Below, in pieces: positions 25,294 to 33,955 of a DNA stretch of 64,000 nt. The DNA comes from a virus. The notes under the pieces were generated by a model that had not been told where the DNA came from, ran no database searches, and saw only the letters and a list, made by a program, of their open reading frames with translations. Each line of letters starts with the position of its first letter. Position 1 is the stretch's first letter. The translations under genes were made by a program, and so were the position numbers. The DNA lies in the IMG/VR virus record IMGVR_UViG_3300023208_000003, positions 1 through 64,000 of that record, one strand, 5' to 3'.

Positions 25294-27699
25294 ATGTCAT
25301 ATATCGGAGCATCAATAAGCGCCGATGAATCAAAAGTTTTAGTGTGGGAACGTATTAATGGCGAGCGTGTTGTCAAAGAATACGATATTCCATATTATTT
25401 CTATTATCCTGATGAAAATGGTCCGTACACATCAATGTACGGTGACACTCTATCAAAAAAAGAAATCTATTCAGAATTTCAATATACAAGAAAAGAATGG
25501 GATAAAATTCGCGATTCACATTTAGCAGAGTTTGGAAAGCTCTTTGAATCTGATATTGACCCCGTAGTAAAAGTTCTTATGAATAATTACTACGGAAAAC
25601 CAGCTCCTAATCTAAATGTAGGTTTTATCGATATTGAAGTTGACGCTGACCCAAATATTGGGTTCTCAACTATCAATAATCCGTATTCTGAAATTACTGC
25701 GATAACAATCTACAAGCGCTGGCTTGATGAATATATCGTACTTGCCGTTCCCCCTAAAGAATATAAAGGCAATCTTGGTGAAACGTTAAGTCTTGATGAA
25801 TTTGATGATTACAAAGATGAGAAAGCTAAGCTTTTTCTTTTCAAATCTGAAAAAGAACTTTTAGGTAGATTCATAACAGAAATTAGAGATGTTGACGTTT
25901 TAACCGGTTGGAACTCTGAGTTTTACGATATGCCAATGTTACTACGTCGAGTTGCCCATGTTCTTGACGGAGTTTCAATAAAATCTAACTCTCAAGAAAA
26001 TACATACGCTCCAACATTATTTCGTTTTGATGATTACAAAAAAATTAACAATCAAGTTAAACATTTCTGCTTTGAAAAAGCAACTCCACCAAGTTTAAAA
26101 ATAAAGCCTGATCGCTTCGGTGTTGACTCTATCGTAAGTAAAATTTGGGGGAGAAGTCACCTTGATTACCTTCGTCTTTTCAAAAAATTTACGTTTGAGG
26201 GCAGAACGTCTTGGTCATTAAACTCAGTTCTTGAAGATGAGCTAAACATTCAAAAGCTTTCATATGAAGGAACTCTTATTGACCTATATCGAAAGGATTT
26301 TGAGCACTACATTAAGTACAACTTAGTTGACGTAGTTGGTCTTAAGCGACTTGATGATAAGCGAAAATTCATTCAGCTTGCCAATAACATGGCGCATCAA
26401 AACACCGTTCTTTTAGAGAGCGTGTTAGGTACTGTATTAATAACTGAAACAGGCGTCGCTAATCACGCTCATAACGTTCTTAATGTCATTGTGTGCGATA
26501 AGCCAAAACATAAGTCGCATGATAAAGTAGAAGGAGCAATTGTTCTTAATCCAAAAATCGGATTGCATTGGTGGTTAGGATCGGTTGATATCAATTCTCT
26601 ATATCCAAATACTATTAGAAGCATTAATATTTCTCCTGAGTGTATTATTGGTCAGTTTGAAGAATTTGAAAAAGCATGGTTTGGAATTCGTAATAAAGAC
26701 AATCAGCAGTATACTTTAGCATTTGAAGAACCAGGAAAAACTCGTACTTTAACTGGAGCTGAGTGGAATGAAGAGTTGTTAAAGTCTTCATGGGCCGTTT
26801 CAGCTTATGGCACTGTCTTTAACCAAGAAAAAGAAGGAATAATTCCTTCGATGTTAGGATACTGGTACAGTGAACGTAAGAAAATGCAGGCTGAAAAGAA
26901 AAAATGGACAAAGAAAATTATCGAGCTAAAAGAAGCAGGTGCAAGTAAAGAAGAAATAACTGAAGCACGTGTAAAAGAAGAAGAATTTGATTTGTTACAA
27001 CACACAATGAAAATTTCCTTGAACTCAGCTTATGGCGCGCTTCTCAATTTATTCTTTCGATTTAGTGATCCACGAATGGGGGCTTCTGTTACTGCTACTG
27101 GACGTCAAATTACAACGCATATGATGGGTATAATTGGTGAGGTAATTACTGGTTTATTTGCTGAACTTATAAAAACTACAACAGGCAAAAAAGAAGATTC
27201 AAATAAGGAAGATTTTGTAAATTTTATTGAATATGAAAATAAAGATTCTTATCTAGCTCTTCCATCATCAAGAGATATTAATGTTGTGATTGTTCAAAAT
27301 TCATACGTAACTGACAATGATGCTATAATTTATGGCGATACTGACTCCGTTGAGGAAAATTCTCTTATTACGATAAACGGAATTAAAGATACTTGCAAAA
27401 ATCACTGGCAAAATTTAAATGGAACTAGAATAGGTCATAAAAAGAAAGAATTTCTTTTAGGTAATTTCAAAACACTAGCGTTTGAAAATAATGAAATAAA
27501 AGAGAAAAACGTTAAAGCGTTTTATCGACATAAAGTAACAAAAGACAAATGGAAAATAACTCTTGAAAATAATCAATTTGTTATTGTAACAGAAGATCAT
27601 TCTATTATGGTAAAGCGTAACGGAAAACTAATAGAGGTAAAACCTCAAGATATAAATAGAGATACTGATATTTGTATCTCTATAAAGGAAACAAAATGA
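25294..27699 (+). CDS. 43: DNA polymerase (B family, gp43), N-terminal half fused to N-half of a split intein
   Basis: An 801-residue protein. Residues 1-684 are the N-extein: exonuclease motifs 'GFIDIEVDAD', 'VLTGWNSEFYDMP' and 'YNLVDVVGLKRL'; polymerase motif A 'GSVDINSLYPNT', motif B 'MKISLNSAYGALLN' and the start of motif C 'IIYGDTD'. At codon 685 (base 27346) intein sequence begins with Ser ('SVEENSLITINGIKD', block A), with block B 'VTEDHSI' at intein residues 81-87; it stops after 117 residues. The polymerase therefore lacks its thumb and is completed by trans-splicing with the product of 28652-29629. The stop overlaps the next ATG (ATGA). T4 gp43 has 898 residues; the spliced product here would have 964. 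Confidence 0.9.
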   Translation: MSYIGASISADESKVLVWERINGERVVKEYDIPYYFYYPDENGPYTSMYGDTLSKKEIYSEFQYTRKEWDKIRDSHLAEFGKLFESDIDPVVKVLMNNYYGKPAPNLNVGFIDIEVDADPNIGFSTINNPYSEITAITIYKRWLDEYIVLAVPPKEYKGNLGETLSLDEFDDYKDEKAKLFLFKSEKELLGRFITEIRDVDVLTGWNSEFYDMPMLLRRVAHVLDGVSIKSNSQENTYAPTLFRFDDYKKINNQVKHFCFEKATPPSLKIKPDRFGVDSIVSKIWGRSHLDYLRLFKKFTFEGRTSWSLNSVLEDELNIQKLSYEGTLIDLYRKDFEHYIKYNLVDVVGLKRLDDKRKFIQLANNMAHQNTVLLESVLGTVLITETGVANHAHNVLNVIVCDKPKHKSHDKVEGAIVLNPKIGLHWWLGSVDINSLYPNTIRSINISPECIIGQFEEFEKAWFGIRNKDNQQYTLAFEEPGKTRTLTGAEWNEELLKSSWAVSAYGTVFNQEKEGIIPSMLGYWYSERKKMQAEKKKWTKKIIELKEAGASKEEITEARVKEEEFDLLQHTMKISLNSAYGALLNLFFRFSDPRMGASVTATGRQITTHMMGIIGEVITGLFAELIKTTTGKKEDSNKEDFVNFIEYENKDSYLALPSSRDINVVIVQNSYVTDNDAIIYGDTDSVEENSLITINGIKDTCKNHWQNLNGTRIGHKKKEFLLGNFKTLAFENNEIKEKNVKAFYRHKVTKDKWKITLENNQFVIVTEDHSIMVKRNGKLIEVKPQDINRDTDICISIKETK

Positions 27700-28673
27700 T
27701 AGAATGTCTTGAATGCGGAAAAAAACTAAAAGTAATAAAACACACACATTTAAAATTTAAATGCACAGGCAAATTAAAAAATGTCGCAGAATATTTAACA
27801 AAGTATCCGAACGCTTTAACAGTTTCACCTGAAATAAGCGAAAAGATAGGTAAAGGAAACACTTTAGCTGGGTTTATTGAAAAATATGGTAGTGAAGAAG
27901 GTGAAAAACGGTTTAATCAATATCGTAAAAAGCTAAGTGACAAAAATTCATTTGAAAATATGTCTAAAAAACGTAATTGGACATTTAAACAATGGGACGA
28001 ATATAATAAAAGTAGAGGAATAACCGAACAAAATTTAATAAAAAAATATGGTGAGGAAGAAGGTAAAAAACGTTTTTCACAGTACTGTGAAAAACAAAAA
28101 GATGCTGGTAATTCATTAAAATATTTTGTTGAAAAATATGGTGAGGATGAAGGTTCTCAAAAATATCAAGAAGTCTGTAAATTAAAAGGCATTACTTTAG
28201 AAAATATGATACGGGTTCATGGAACAGATAAAGGACTAATTAAATATCATAAATGGCTTGAATCAACAAAGGGAAACTTTATTTCATTAACTGCTTCACA
28301 ATTTATAAAAGATATTACTGATGAATTACCAGATACCTTTATATTTCACGATGGAATTTATTCAAAAGAATTTTGTATCTATAATGAGCGTCCATTTTTA
28401 TTTGATTTTGTAATTACGGATCCAATTAAACTTTGTATAGAATTCAATGGAGATTTTTGGCACGCAAATCCAAAAGTCTATAAAAAAGATGATATAATAC
28501 CCTTGCGTGGTGGATCATTAACAGCTGGCGAAATTTGGACGCGAGACGCGCATAAGCTAAATCTGATAAAAAATAGAGGATTTGAAGTTTTGGTTATTTG
28601 GGAAAATGATTACTTATCAGATCGTAAAAACACTATTAAAAGAGTTCAAGAATGTATACAGTCTCTGAGTTAA
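27696..28673 (+). CDS. Free-standing homing endonuclease in the gap of the split polymerase, Vsr-like EDxHD type
   Basis: A 325-residue protein starting at ATG 27696 with an AAAGGA site; the in-frame TTG at 27672 lies inside the intein code and is less likely. N-terminal 'CLECGKKLK...H...C' could bind zinc. Four repeats with core K-Y-G-x-x-E-G-x-x-R-F-x-Q-Y (residues ~60-190) are likely DNA-binding modules. The C-terminal ~110 residues contain 'LCIEFNGDFWHANP' and later 'IWTRDAHKLNLI' and 'EVLVIWENDY', matching the Vsr-like E...D-x-x-H...D nuclease of fractured genes (I-Bth0305I family). It overlaps both neighbours (4 and 22 bases), so all three are read as one message. Confidence 0.85.
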   Translation: MIECLECGKKLKVIKHTHLKFKCTGKLKNVAEYLTKYPNALTVSPEISEKIGKGNTLAGFIEKYGSEEGEKRFNQYRKKLSDKNSFENMSKKRNWTFKQWDEYNKSRGITEQNLIKKYGEEEGKKRFSQYCEKQKDAGNSLKYFVEKYGEDEGSQKYQEVCKLKGITLENMIRVHGTDKGLIKYHKWLESTKGNFISLTASQFIKDITDELPDTFIFHDGIYSKEFCIYNERPFLFDFVITDPIKLCIEFNGDFWHANPKVYKKDDIIPLRGGSLTAGEIWTRDAHKLNLIKNRGFEVLVIWENDYLSDRKNTIKRVQECIQSLS

Positions 28674-29629
28674 AAATTTCAGCTGTTGAGAAACTTCCAA
28701 ATTTTGATGATGAATATGTATATGATGTAGTAATGGAAGATGATTCTACACCTTATTTTTTTGCAAATGATATTTTAGTTCATAATTCCTGTTATTTCCA
28801 TACTTTCGCAAATAATAAAGAGGATGCGGTCGTTATAGCTGACAGCGTAGCTGAAGAAGTTAACTTAAGCTTTCCAAGTTTTATGAAAGAAGCATTCTTT
28901 TGTAAACCAGGTTTTGTAGACTACATTAAAGCCGGTCGTGAAATCGTTGGAAAAAGTGGTTTATTCCAGGCAAAGAAAAAGTATACAATTAAAATTGTTG
29001 ATTTAGAGGGAAATGCCGTAAGTAAGATAAAATCAATGGGTTCAGAAATTAAAAAATCTGATACACCTCGGGTTGTTCAGAAATTTCTAAAAGAAACAGT
29101 TGATATGATTCTAGAAGGGCACACGTATCAAGAGCTTGAAGCCTTCATAAATTCTAAGCGTGAAATAATGTTTAGAAATATTGATCCAAATGAAAGCATA
29201 AAGATGGGAATTGCTAAAGCTGCAAATAAAGTTGAATACTTCACACAAGCTTATAAAGCTGAGCAGAATAAAACTCCAATGATTAACGATAAAACAGGAA
29301 GAAAAGTTACTGTTCCAGGCCACATTAGAGCTGCTATTAACTACAATATTTTAGCGCAAGAACACGAAGGAATGAGCGCAATTCAAATTAAATCAGGAGA
29401 TAAAGTTCTTGTCTTTTACTTGAAAGGAAATCATCGAGGATGGAATTCTATAGGAATTCCATCCGATTTTGACTCATTTCCAACATGGCTACTGAATGAA
29501 GTTTCGATAGATTTAAAAACCACTGAAATGAAAATGATTGATAGTAAATTAACCGGGGTTTTTACAGCTTGGGGTTATGAAGTACCAACCATGCAATCCG
29601 CGTTCTTAAACGCCCACATTGTTTGGTGA
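28652..29629 (+). CDS. 43: DNA polymerase (gp43), C-terminal half preceded by C-half of the split intein
   Basis: A 325-residue protein. Residues 1-45 are the C-intein, with block F 'YVYDVVMEDDSTPYFFAND' and block G 'ILVHN'; the nucleophile Ser46 (codon at 28787) starts the C-extein 'SCYFHTFANN'. Joined to the N-extein it restores motif C as Y-G-D-T-D-S. The remainder carries palm and thumb features of T4-type polymerase: 'QAKKKYTIKI', 'MGSEIKKSDTP' and the terminal thumb region ending 'AFLNAHIVW', which may be the clamp-binding tail. No strong Shine-Dalgarno is seen; translation probably depends on coupling to the endonuclease gene. Confidence 0.9.
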   Translation: MYTVSELKISAVEKLPNFDDEYVYDVVMEDDSTPYFFANDILVHNSCYFHTFANNKEDAVVIADSVAEEVNLSFPSFMKEAFFCKPGFVDYIKAGREIVGKSGLFQAKKKYTIKIVDLEGNAVSKIKSMGSEIKKSDTPRVVQKFLKETVDMILEGHTYQELEAFINSKREIMFRNIDPNESIKMGIAKAANKVEYFTQAYKAEQNKTPMINDKTGRKVTVPGHIRAAINYNILAQEHEGMSAIQIKSGDKVLVFYLKGNHRGWNSIGIPSDFDSFPTWLLNEVSIDLKTTEMKMIDSKLTGVFTAWGYEVPTMQSAFLNAHIVW

Positions 29630-29635
29630 TATAAT
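29627..29635 (+). promoter_or_regulatory. Extended -10 promoter (TGATATAAT)
   Basis: TGATATAAT overlaps the polymerase stop codon and lies 24 bases before the clamp ATG. It is the same extended -10 form as at 37135. Confidence 0.55.
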
Positions 29636-29658
29636 AGACAAAACTTGAGAATTATATT

Positions 29659-30411
29659 ATGAATTTTAAACCAGCAGATTTAACTGCGCTTGAAAAAATA
29701 TTAAAAATTGCGAATATTGCTGATATAAATAGTGTATTAGTTAATGGTTCTTTTGTTTCAGGAATCAATGATACGAATACATGTGTCATTACAAGCAGCA
29801 CATCAGGAATTGAGTTATCACAAGATGATGAACCAATTAAGCTTGCAATCAATCGTCTTGATTTATTGCAAACGCGTCTTAATATCTTCAAAAATGATGC
29901 TTATACTATAACAGCTAATGTTAAAGAAGATAAAAAGTTTGATTTTAAATTAATTGATCTTCTTGATATTAAAGGAAAAAGCGCAAAATGCTCTTTTAGG
30001 GCTGCCTCACCTGAAGCAGTAAGAGCTCCAAAAGGAGTAAACACAAATATAGTTGCTGAATTTTTAATTCAAAAGGATGAATTTTCTCTAATTATGGCAG
30101 CATCAAAAGCAATGGGTGAAAAAACAATGCTTTTAGCTTTAAAGCGTGACGGTATGGTTTCGTTTGAATTCAATGATTCAGTAAAAGATCGCTTTACAAT
30201 TGATCTTCAAAACCCATTCACTATCTTATCTGACGACGACAAACTTTCAATCGTAGCAAAATATTTTTCAGATTTGTTTTTTGCGTTTGTCAAAAAAGCA
30301 GGATTTGATAATCCTAATACAACTGAATTCAAAATAAAAATTAGCGATAATGGAATTCTTAAATTTGAGCTAAATGATTTTGAAATAACAATAATGCCCG
30401 CAAAGGAATAA
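29659..30411 (+). CDS. 45: Sliding clamp (gp45-like)
   Basis: A 250-residue protein with two repeated alpha/beta halves and the strand pattern of PCNA-type clamps ('TTEFKIKISDNGILKFELND' near the C-terminus; 'DLLDIKGKSAKCSFRAASPE' mid-way). T4 gp45 has 228 residues. It lies directly downstream of the polymerase under its own extended -10 promoter. No short motif is diagnostic, so the assignment rests on size, pattern and position. Confidence 0.6.
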   Translation: MNFKPADLTALEKILKIANIADINSVLVNGSFVSGINDTNTCVITSSTSGIELSQDDEPIKLAINRLDLLQTRLNIFKNDAYTITANVKEDKKFDFKLIDLLDIKGKSAKCSFRAASPEAVRAPKGVNTNIVAEFLIQKDEFSLIMAASKAMGEKTMLLALKRDGMVSFEFNDSVKDRFTIDLQNPFTILSDDDKLSIVAKYFSDLFFAFVKKAGFDNPNTTEFKIKISDNGILKFELNDFEITIMPAKE

Positions 30412-30415
30412 TATT

Positions 30416-30757
30416 ATGGAACTCCCAAAACACGCGCTTGATGATTTTAAAACTGATCAAGCAATTAAAATACTAAGAGAAGACCGCGATCGTTATAAAA
30501 CACAAGCGCATCTTTGGACACCAAATTTTGATATTACACGAGATGCAGAAACAAACAACGTTATAATCATTGTAAAAGTAAGAGATCAATCAAAGCGATT
30601 TACTCTGGAAGCTGAAACAATAAAAGATTATCCGGTAGAACAGATAACAAGAATTGTTGTCGATGAAGCGCTTGAAATTTTTCAAAATCTTTTAATAAAA
30701 GATTTAGGACCTGTTTTCAATGGAATAAAATGGAATGTAGAGGAAAAAACAAAATGA
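30416..30757 (+). CDS. Hypothetical protein in the replication operon
   Basis: A 113-residue protein starting 4 bases after the clamp gene. Central beta strands ('NNVIIIVKVRDQSKRFTL') followed by a helix ('ITRIVVDEALEIFQNLLI'). The T4 order places clamp-loader genes after 45, but size and sequence do not match gp44 or gp62. Unknown. Confidence 0.6.
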   Translation: MELPKHALDDFKTDQAIKILREDRDRYKTQAHLWTPNFDITRDAETNNVIIIVKVRDQSKRFTLEAETIKDYPVEQITRIVVDEALEIFQNLLIKDLGPVFNGIKWNVEEKTK

Positions 30758-31062
30758 TAAGATTAGCAAAATTTACAAATTGGCTTACTGAAAAAATTCA
30801 AAACAGAAGTAAGAAACCGTGGGGTCAATTCACTGTTTCAGGTGTAAGTGATGGAATGTTGCGTTTTGAAATGGCTTGGAACCCCGCGTTTTTAAAAAAT
30901 CTCCATGATAATGGGTTTAGAGGTGTTTCAGATGAAGAAACAGTTCAGAACTTTCTGCTTGGTTCCTTAATGTGGCCGAAAGAAATGAACGTTGATAACA
31001 CCATTAATTCTGATGCCCATCCTTTCCTTGACAAACCAGAAGATGGACGAATTGTTCAATGA
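30754..31062 (+). CDS. Hypothetical protein
   Basis: A 102-residue protein with the ATG at 30754 (ATGA overlap, AGAGGA upstream); an in-frame ATG at 30730 is less well placed. 'RLAKFTNWLTEKIQNRSKKP' then 'GMLRFEMAWNPAFLKNLHDN'. Not recognised. Its last 7 bases overlap the opposing HNH endonuclease gene, suggesting the mobile gene was inserted at its 3' end. Confidence 0.6.
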   Translation: MIRLAKFTNWLTEKIQNRSKKPWGQFTVSGVSDGMLRFEMAWNPAFLKNLHDNGFRGVSDEETVQNFLLGSLMWPKEMNVDNTINSDAHPFLDKPEDGRIVQ

Positions 31063-31949
31063 TGAAAATAAGATAAAATTTTAGAAATTTCATTCTGCGA
31101 TATTCTATGTGATTTTACGCAATTTTCATATTCAGAAATGAATTGTAAATTGCGAATATCACCAATAATTAATGGATCAATTTTATTCTTAAATCCTATA
31201 ACAATAGGAATTTTATGATCAAGATGAAATTTATTTTTACCTCTACCTCTTTTTTCAAAATTCAATAAAATATGTATTGGTTGACAATTTGTAATTTGAC
31301 GCACTTTTTTACGGTATTTTAAATATTCATCTTTTTCGTTGAAACTAATCCAATCACCTCTCAGTTCTCTGGTTTTACGAATTTTATTTAATCGTTCATC
31401 GTATAAAAACGTGTTTCTAATTTTATTATGATAATTTTTCGTCGCTGCTGATAATTTTAAATTACCAATATTTGATTTACGAATTTTTTCTCTAACTTCA
31501 GCTGTATGTAAATGATTGGTTTTTACTTTTATATTACGCTTAATTTTTGTAATATTTGCCTTTGCGGCTCCTCGTTGAGATGATGTTAATCCATCTTTAC
31601 CAACAATTGAAAGAGCTTTTTTAATTTTAGCATTTATTAAAAGCCTTTTATCTTCAATTTTCGGTTTTGAAATTTTACAAATATGGATGTAATGGCAAGC
31701 TTTAGAGCATGTTTTTGAATAACAATATTTTCCATCAGTTTTTATAAAACGCGCGCTTGTTTGGCAAACAACACATTTTGGAACTTCATTTAAATCATGT
31801 TGAATATGAAACAAACGTTCAATAATTTTACAATTTTCAGAAAGATATTTTGTTCGTTCTTTAATTATTAAAAAAAGATCAAAACGTTTTTCAACCATTT
31901 TAACTGCTTGTTTTTTCAGATGAGAACCTGAAAACAGTATGTTTATCAT
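31056..31949 (-). CDS. HNH homing endonuclease
   Basis: A 297-residue protein. Residues ~58-85 hold a Cys cluster ('CVVCQTSARF', 'CYSKTCSKAC') like a zinc ribbon. A basic central region contains a NUMOD3-like segment ('TAEVREKIRKSNIGN'). The C-terminus carries the HNH motif: 'FHLDHKIPIV', then 'DIRNLQFISEYENCVKSHRI'. It sits between the replication genes and RNase H on the opposite strand, with its own late promoter, as free-standing HNH homing genes of T4-like phages often do. Confidence 0.8.
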   Translation of the reverse strand: MINILFSGSHLKKQAVKMVEKRFDLFLIIKERTKYLSENCKIIERLFHIQHDLNEVPKCVVCQTSARFIKTDGKYCYSKTCSKACHYIHICKISKPKIEDKRLLINAKIKKALSIVGKDGLTSSQRGAAKANITKIKRNIKVKTNHLHTAEVREKIRKSNIGNLKLSAATKNYHNKIRNTFLYDERLNKIRKTRELRGDWISFNEKDEYLKYRKKVRQITNCQPIHILLNFEKRGRGKNKFHLDHKIPIVIGFKNKIDPLIIGDIRNLQFISEYENCVKSHRISQNEISKILSYFHH

Positions 31950-31967
31950 GAAATGTCTCTTAACTCA

Positions 31968-31983
31968 ATAAATAAGTATTTAT
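31968..31983. promoter_or_regulatory. Paired late promoters (overlapping, both strands)
   Basis: ATAAATA at 31968-31974 (plus, toward RNase H at 31995) and TATTTAT at 31977-31983 (minus, toward the HNH gene starting 31949). The two elements face each other across two bases. Confidence 0.5.
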
Positions 31984-31994
31984 AGGAAATAAAA

Positions 31995-32978
31995 ATGAAA
32001 AGATTAATTTTTGACACTGCGAATGTTCTTTTTAGAACTCACGCGGCGCATTCAAAATATCATTCTGATGGTGAAAATTTAGGTTTATGTCTTCATATTG
32101 TGTTAAACACTTTTCTCAAATATTATCGTCAGTTTCAACCAGATCAAATCGCGTTGACTTTTGAAGGTTCAAATAACTGGAGAAAAAATTATACCAAATC
32201 ACACGCATGTGTTTCAAAAAGAATCTATAAAGCCAATAGAGTAAAGGATCCATCAATGGAACCATATTTTGCTTTAATGAGATCATTTGAGCAGCTAGTG
32301 CGTGAACATACAAGTCTTGTTTGTCTATCGGCGCCCGAAGTTGAAGGTGATGATCTTTTTGCTGGATATGTTCAACGATTTACTGAAGAAGGTGATGAAG
32401 TTATTGGAATCTCTGGTGACAAAGATTTTGTTCAGCTCTTAAAATACCCAGGATTTAGATTGATTAATCCTGACGATGGTAAAGATAGAACATGTGAAGA
32501 TCCACTTTACTTTATCTTTGAAAAATGCATTCGTGGAGATTCTGGGGATAATGTAATGTCAGCATTTCCACGAGTAAGAAAAACTCGTTTGAATAAAGCG
32601 TACAATGATGAATATGAGCTCATTCAATTAATGCAGGAACAGTGGGAAAGTTCACATCCAGATACTGGTGAAACTTTAAAATTCACGGTGCAAGATTTAT
32701 TTATCGAAAATATTTTACTAATGGATCTTGAAGCTCAACCTACAAATATTCGTGAAATTATTAGTAAAACTCTTGATCATGAGCTAACAAATCATGGAAA
32801 ATTTTCATTATTTCATTTCCAGAAGTTTCTTGGAAAATATGATTTGCGTCAAATTTCTGATAATGTAATGCAATACGTTGATATGTTTAGCGTAACTGGA
32901 TTACGCTCACCACATCACCAAACTGAACAACCAGTTAAAAATTCAATTACATCACCTGAATCGGCAATTATGTTTTGA
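31995..32978 (+). CDS. rnh: RNase H / 5'-3' exonuclease (T4 Rnh type, FEN-like)
   Basis: A 327-residue flap-endonuclease-family protein (T4 RNase H 305 residues). Metal-binding acidic residues are visible in 'LIFDTANVLFRTH' (Asp7), 'EVEGDDLFAGYV', 'ISGDKDFVQLL' and 'CIRGDSGDNVM', in the right order for the FEN/PIN-like fold. It removes RNA primers and flaps from lagging-strand fragments. The late motif upstream is probably linked to the inserted HNH gene rather than its native control. The 3' end overlaps the opposing gene by 11 bases. Confidence 0.85.
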   Translation: MKRLIFDTANVLFRTHAAHSKYHSDGENLGLCLHIVLNTFLKYYRQFQPDQIALTFEGSNNWRKNYTKSHACVSKRIYKANRVKDPSMEPYFALMRSFEQLVREHTSLVCLSAPEVEGDDLFAGYVQRFTEEGDEVIGISGDKDFVQLLKYPGFRLINPDDGKDRTCEDPLYFIFEKCIRGDSGDNVMSAFPRVRKTRLNKAYNDEYELIQLMQEQWESSHPDTGETLKFTVQDLFIENILLMDLEAQPTNIREIISKTLDHELTNHGKFSLFHFQKFLGKYDLRQISDNVMQYVDMFSVTGLRSPHHQTEQPVKNSITSPESAIMF

Positions 32979-33300
32979 AGTTTGAAATTAATTGCTTTGG
33001 ATCTTCGCGCTTTAGAACTGACCAACCTTTACTCTTTCCTCTTGATACTGGGCTACTGTCTTTTTGCTGCGCCTTATGACGTAAAATTGAGTAGCCCAGA
33101 TTATAGAGTTCACAAAAACCTGTAATATCCTTTGTTATAAAAAATTTGCCTGTTGGGCTTTCTAATGTCCAAAGCAGCGCTCTGTGATGTCTGCCTCCCA
33201 TTAATCGTATTGAAAGTTTTATTCTCGTTGACATTGAACGAGTTTTACCGATTTTTGCTTGACTAATTTTTTGTTTGTGTTCAAATGTTAAATTGCGCAT
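32968..33300 (-). CDS. Orphan NUMOD-type DNA-binding protein (endonuclease remnant)
   Basis: A 110-residue protein with a perfect AGGAG site (33304-33310) and a late promoter. 'LTFEHKQKISQAKIGKTRS' is NUMOD3-like; 'LESPTGKFFITKDITGFCEL' followed by 'SPVSRGKSKGWSVL' matches the C-terminal DNA-recognition part of T4-like HNH homing endonucleases. The HNH nuclease part, normally N-terminal, is absent, and no remnant of it is visible upstream. Strong expression signals suggest it is still made, perhaps as a DNA-binding repressor of homing or simply a recent deletion. Confidence 0.65.
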   Translation of the reverse strand: MRNLTFEHKQKISQAKIGKTRSMSTRIKLSIRLMGGRHHRALLWTLESPTGKFFITKDITGFCELYNLGYSILRHKAQQKDSSPVSRGKSKGWSVLKREDPKQLISNFKT

Positions 33301-33315
33301 TTGCTCCTCCTTTAG

Positions 33316-33353
33316 TATTTATTGATAAAACACTTTAAAAAAGCAAATAAATA
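33316..33353. promoter_or_regulatory. Divergent pair of late promoters
   Basis: TATTTAT at 33316-33322 (minus, gene start 33300) and ATAAATA at 33347-33353 (plus, gene start 33396). Confidence 0.6.
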
Positions 33354-33395
33354 CTTTTGAAATTAACACAACCTATTCCTTGGAGAATAATAAAA

Positions 33396-33902
33396 ATGTC
33401 ATCAAATCAAATAGAACAACGTTCACGTCAGAATTCTCGTCAAGCCGCAGTTAAAAATCAATTTGAAGGCAAAAAAACTAATCTTCCTCACATTGAATTA
33501 ATTGACATTGATGAAACTGGTCTTTTAAAAGAAGTTGCAGTTGTTAAGCGTGAGTCAGATGGAACTCTTTATTACATTGACATTGATGTTTTACATCCTG
33601 TCGATAAGGCACGAATCAAGAAGATTGTAACTTCTGTACACGCCGATAAATACCCCCTTTGGGAACTTATGAGTCAAGCCACTTTGAATAATGGTCTTAA
33701 TGCGCTTGATTATTTCCACTATAACATGGTTAAAGTAAAGCGTCCAAAGGGTGTACGCGCTGCTAACCAAGTTAACTCCATCGCTAATGTAAACGTCAAC
33801 ATGTCTGAAAACATGATCGGTTCTGAATTTACTAATCCAGCAGAAGCTGAACTTGATATGAACACACAGTTATTTAATAACGGTGTTCGTTCTGCGCTAT
33901 AA
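33396..33902 (+). CDS. Late protein, probable virion component
   Basis: A 168-residue protein; the ATG at 33396 follows GGAGA, so the in-frame TTG at 33357 is rejected. The N-terminus is rich in Q, R and N, the centre is beta-rich ('HIELIDIDETGLLKEVAVVK', 'GTLYYIDIDVLHPVDKAR'), and a short V-K-V-K-R-P-K-G-V-R basic stretch follows. A dedicated late promoter and a dedicated strong terminator mark it as a monocistronic, probably abundant late product. Family not recognised. Confidence 0.6.
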   Translation: MSSNQIEQRSRQNSRQAAVKNQFEGKKTNLPHIELIDIDETGLLKEVAVVKRESDGTLYYIDIDVLHPVDKARIKKIVTSVHADKYPLWELMSQATLNNGLNALDYFHYNMVKVKRPKGVRAANQVNSIANVNVNMSENMIGSEFTNPAEAELDMNTQLFNNGVRSAL

Positions 33903-33955
33903 AACCATAAATTTTATAAGACCATAGGCTAATCTCCTGTTAACTTGGATGCCTT

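Noticed and set aside
27672-27695. TTG start for the gap endonuclease
   Set aside because: It lies inside the N-intein code; ATG 27696 has an AAAGGA site and makes the usual ATGA overlap.
33357-33395. Upstream TTG start for the late protein ending at 33902
   Set aside because: The ATG at 33396 has a clear GGAGA site; the extension overlaps the promoter and leader region.
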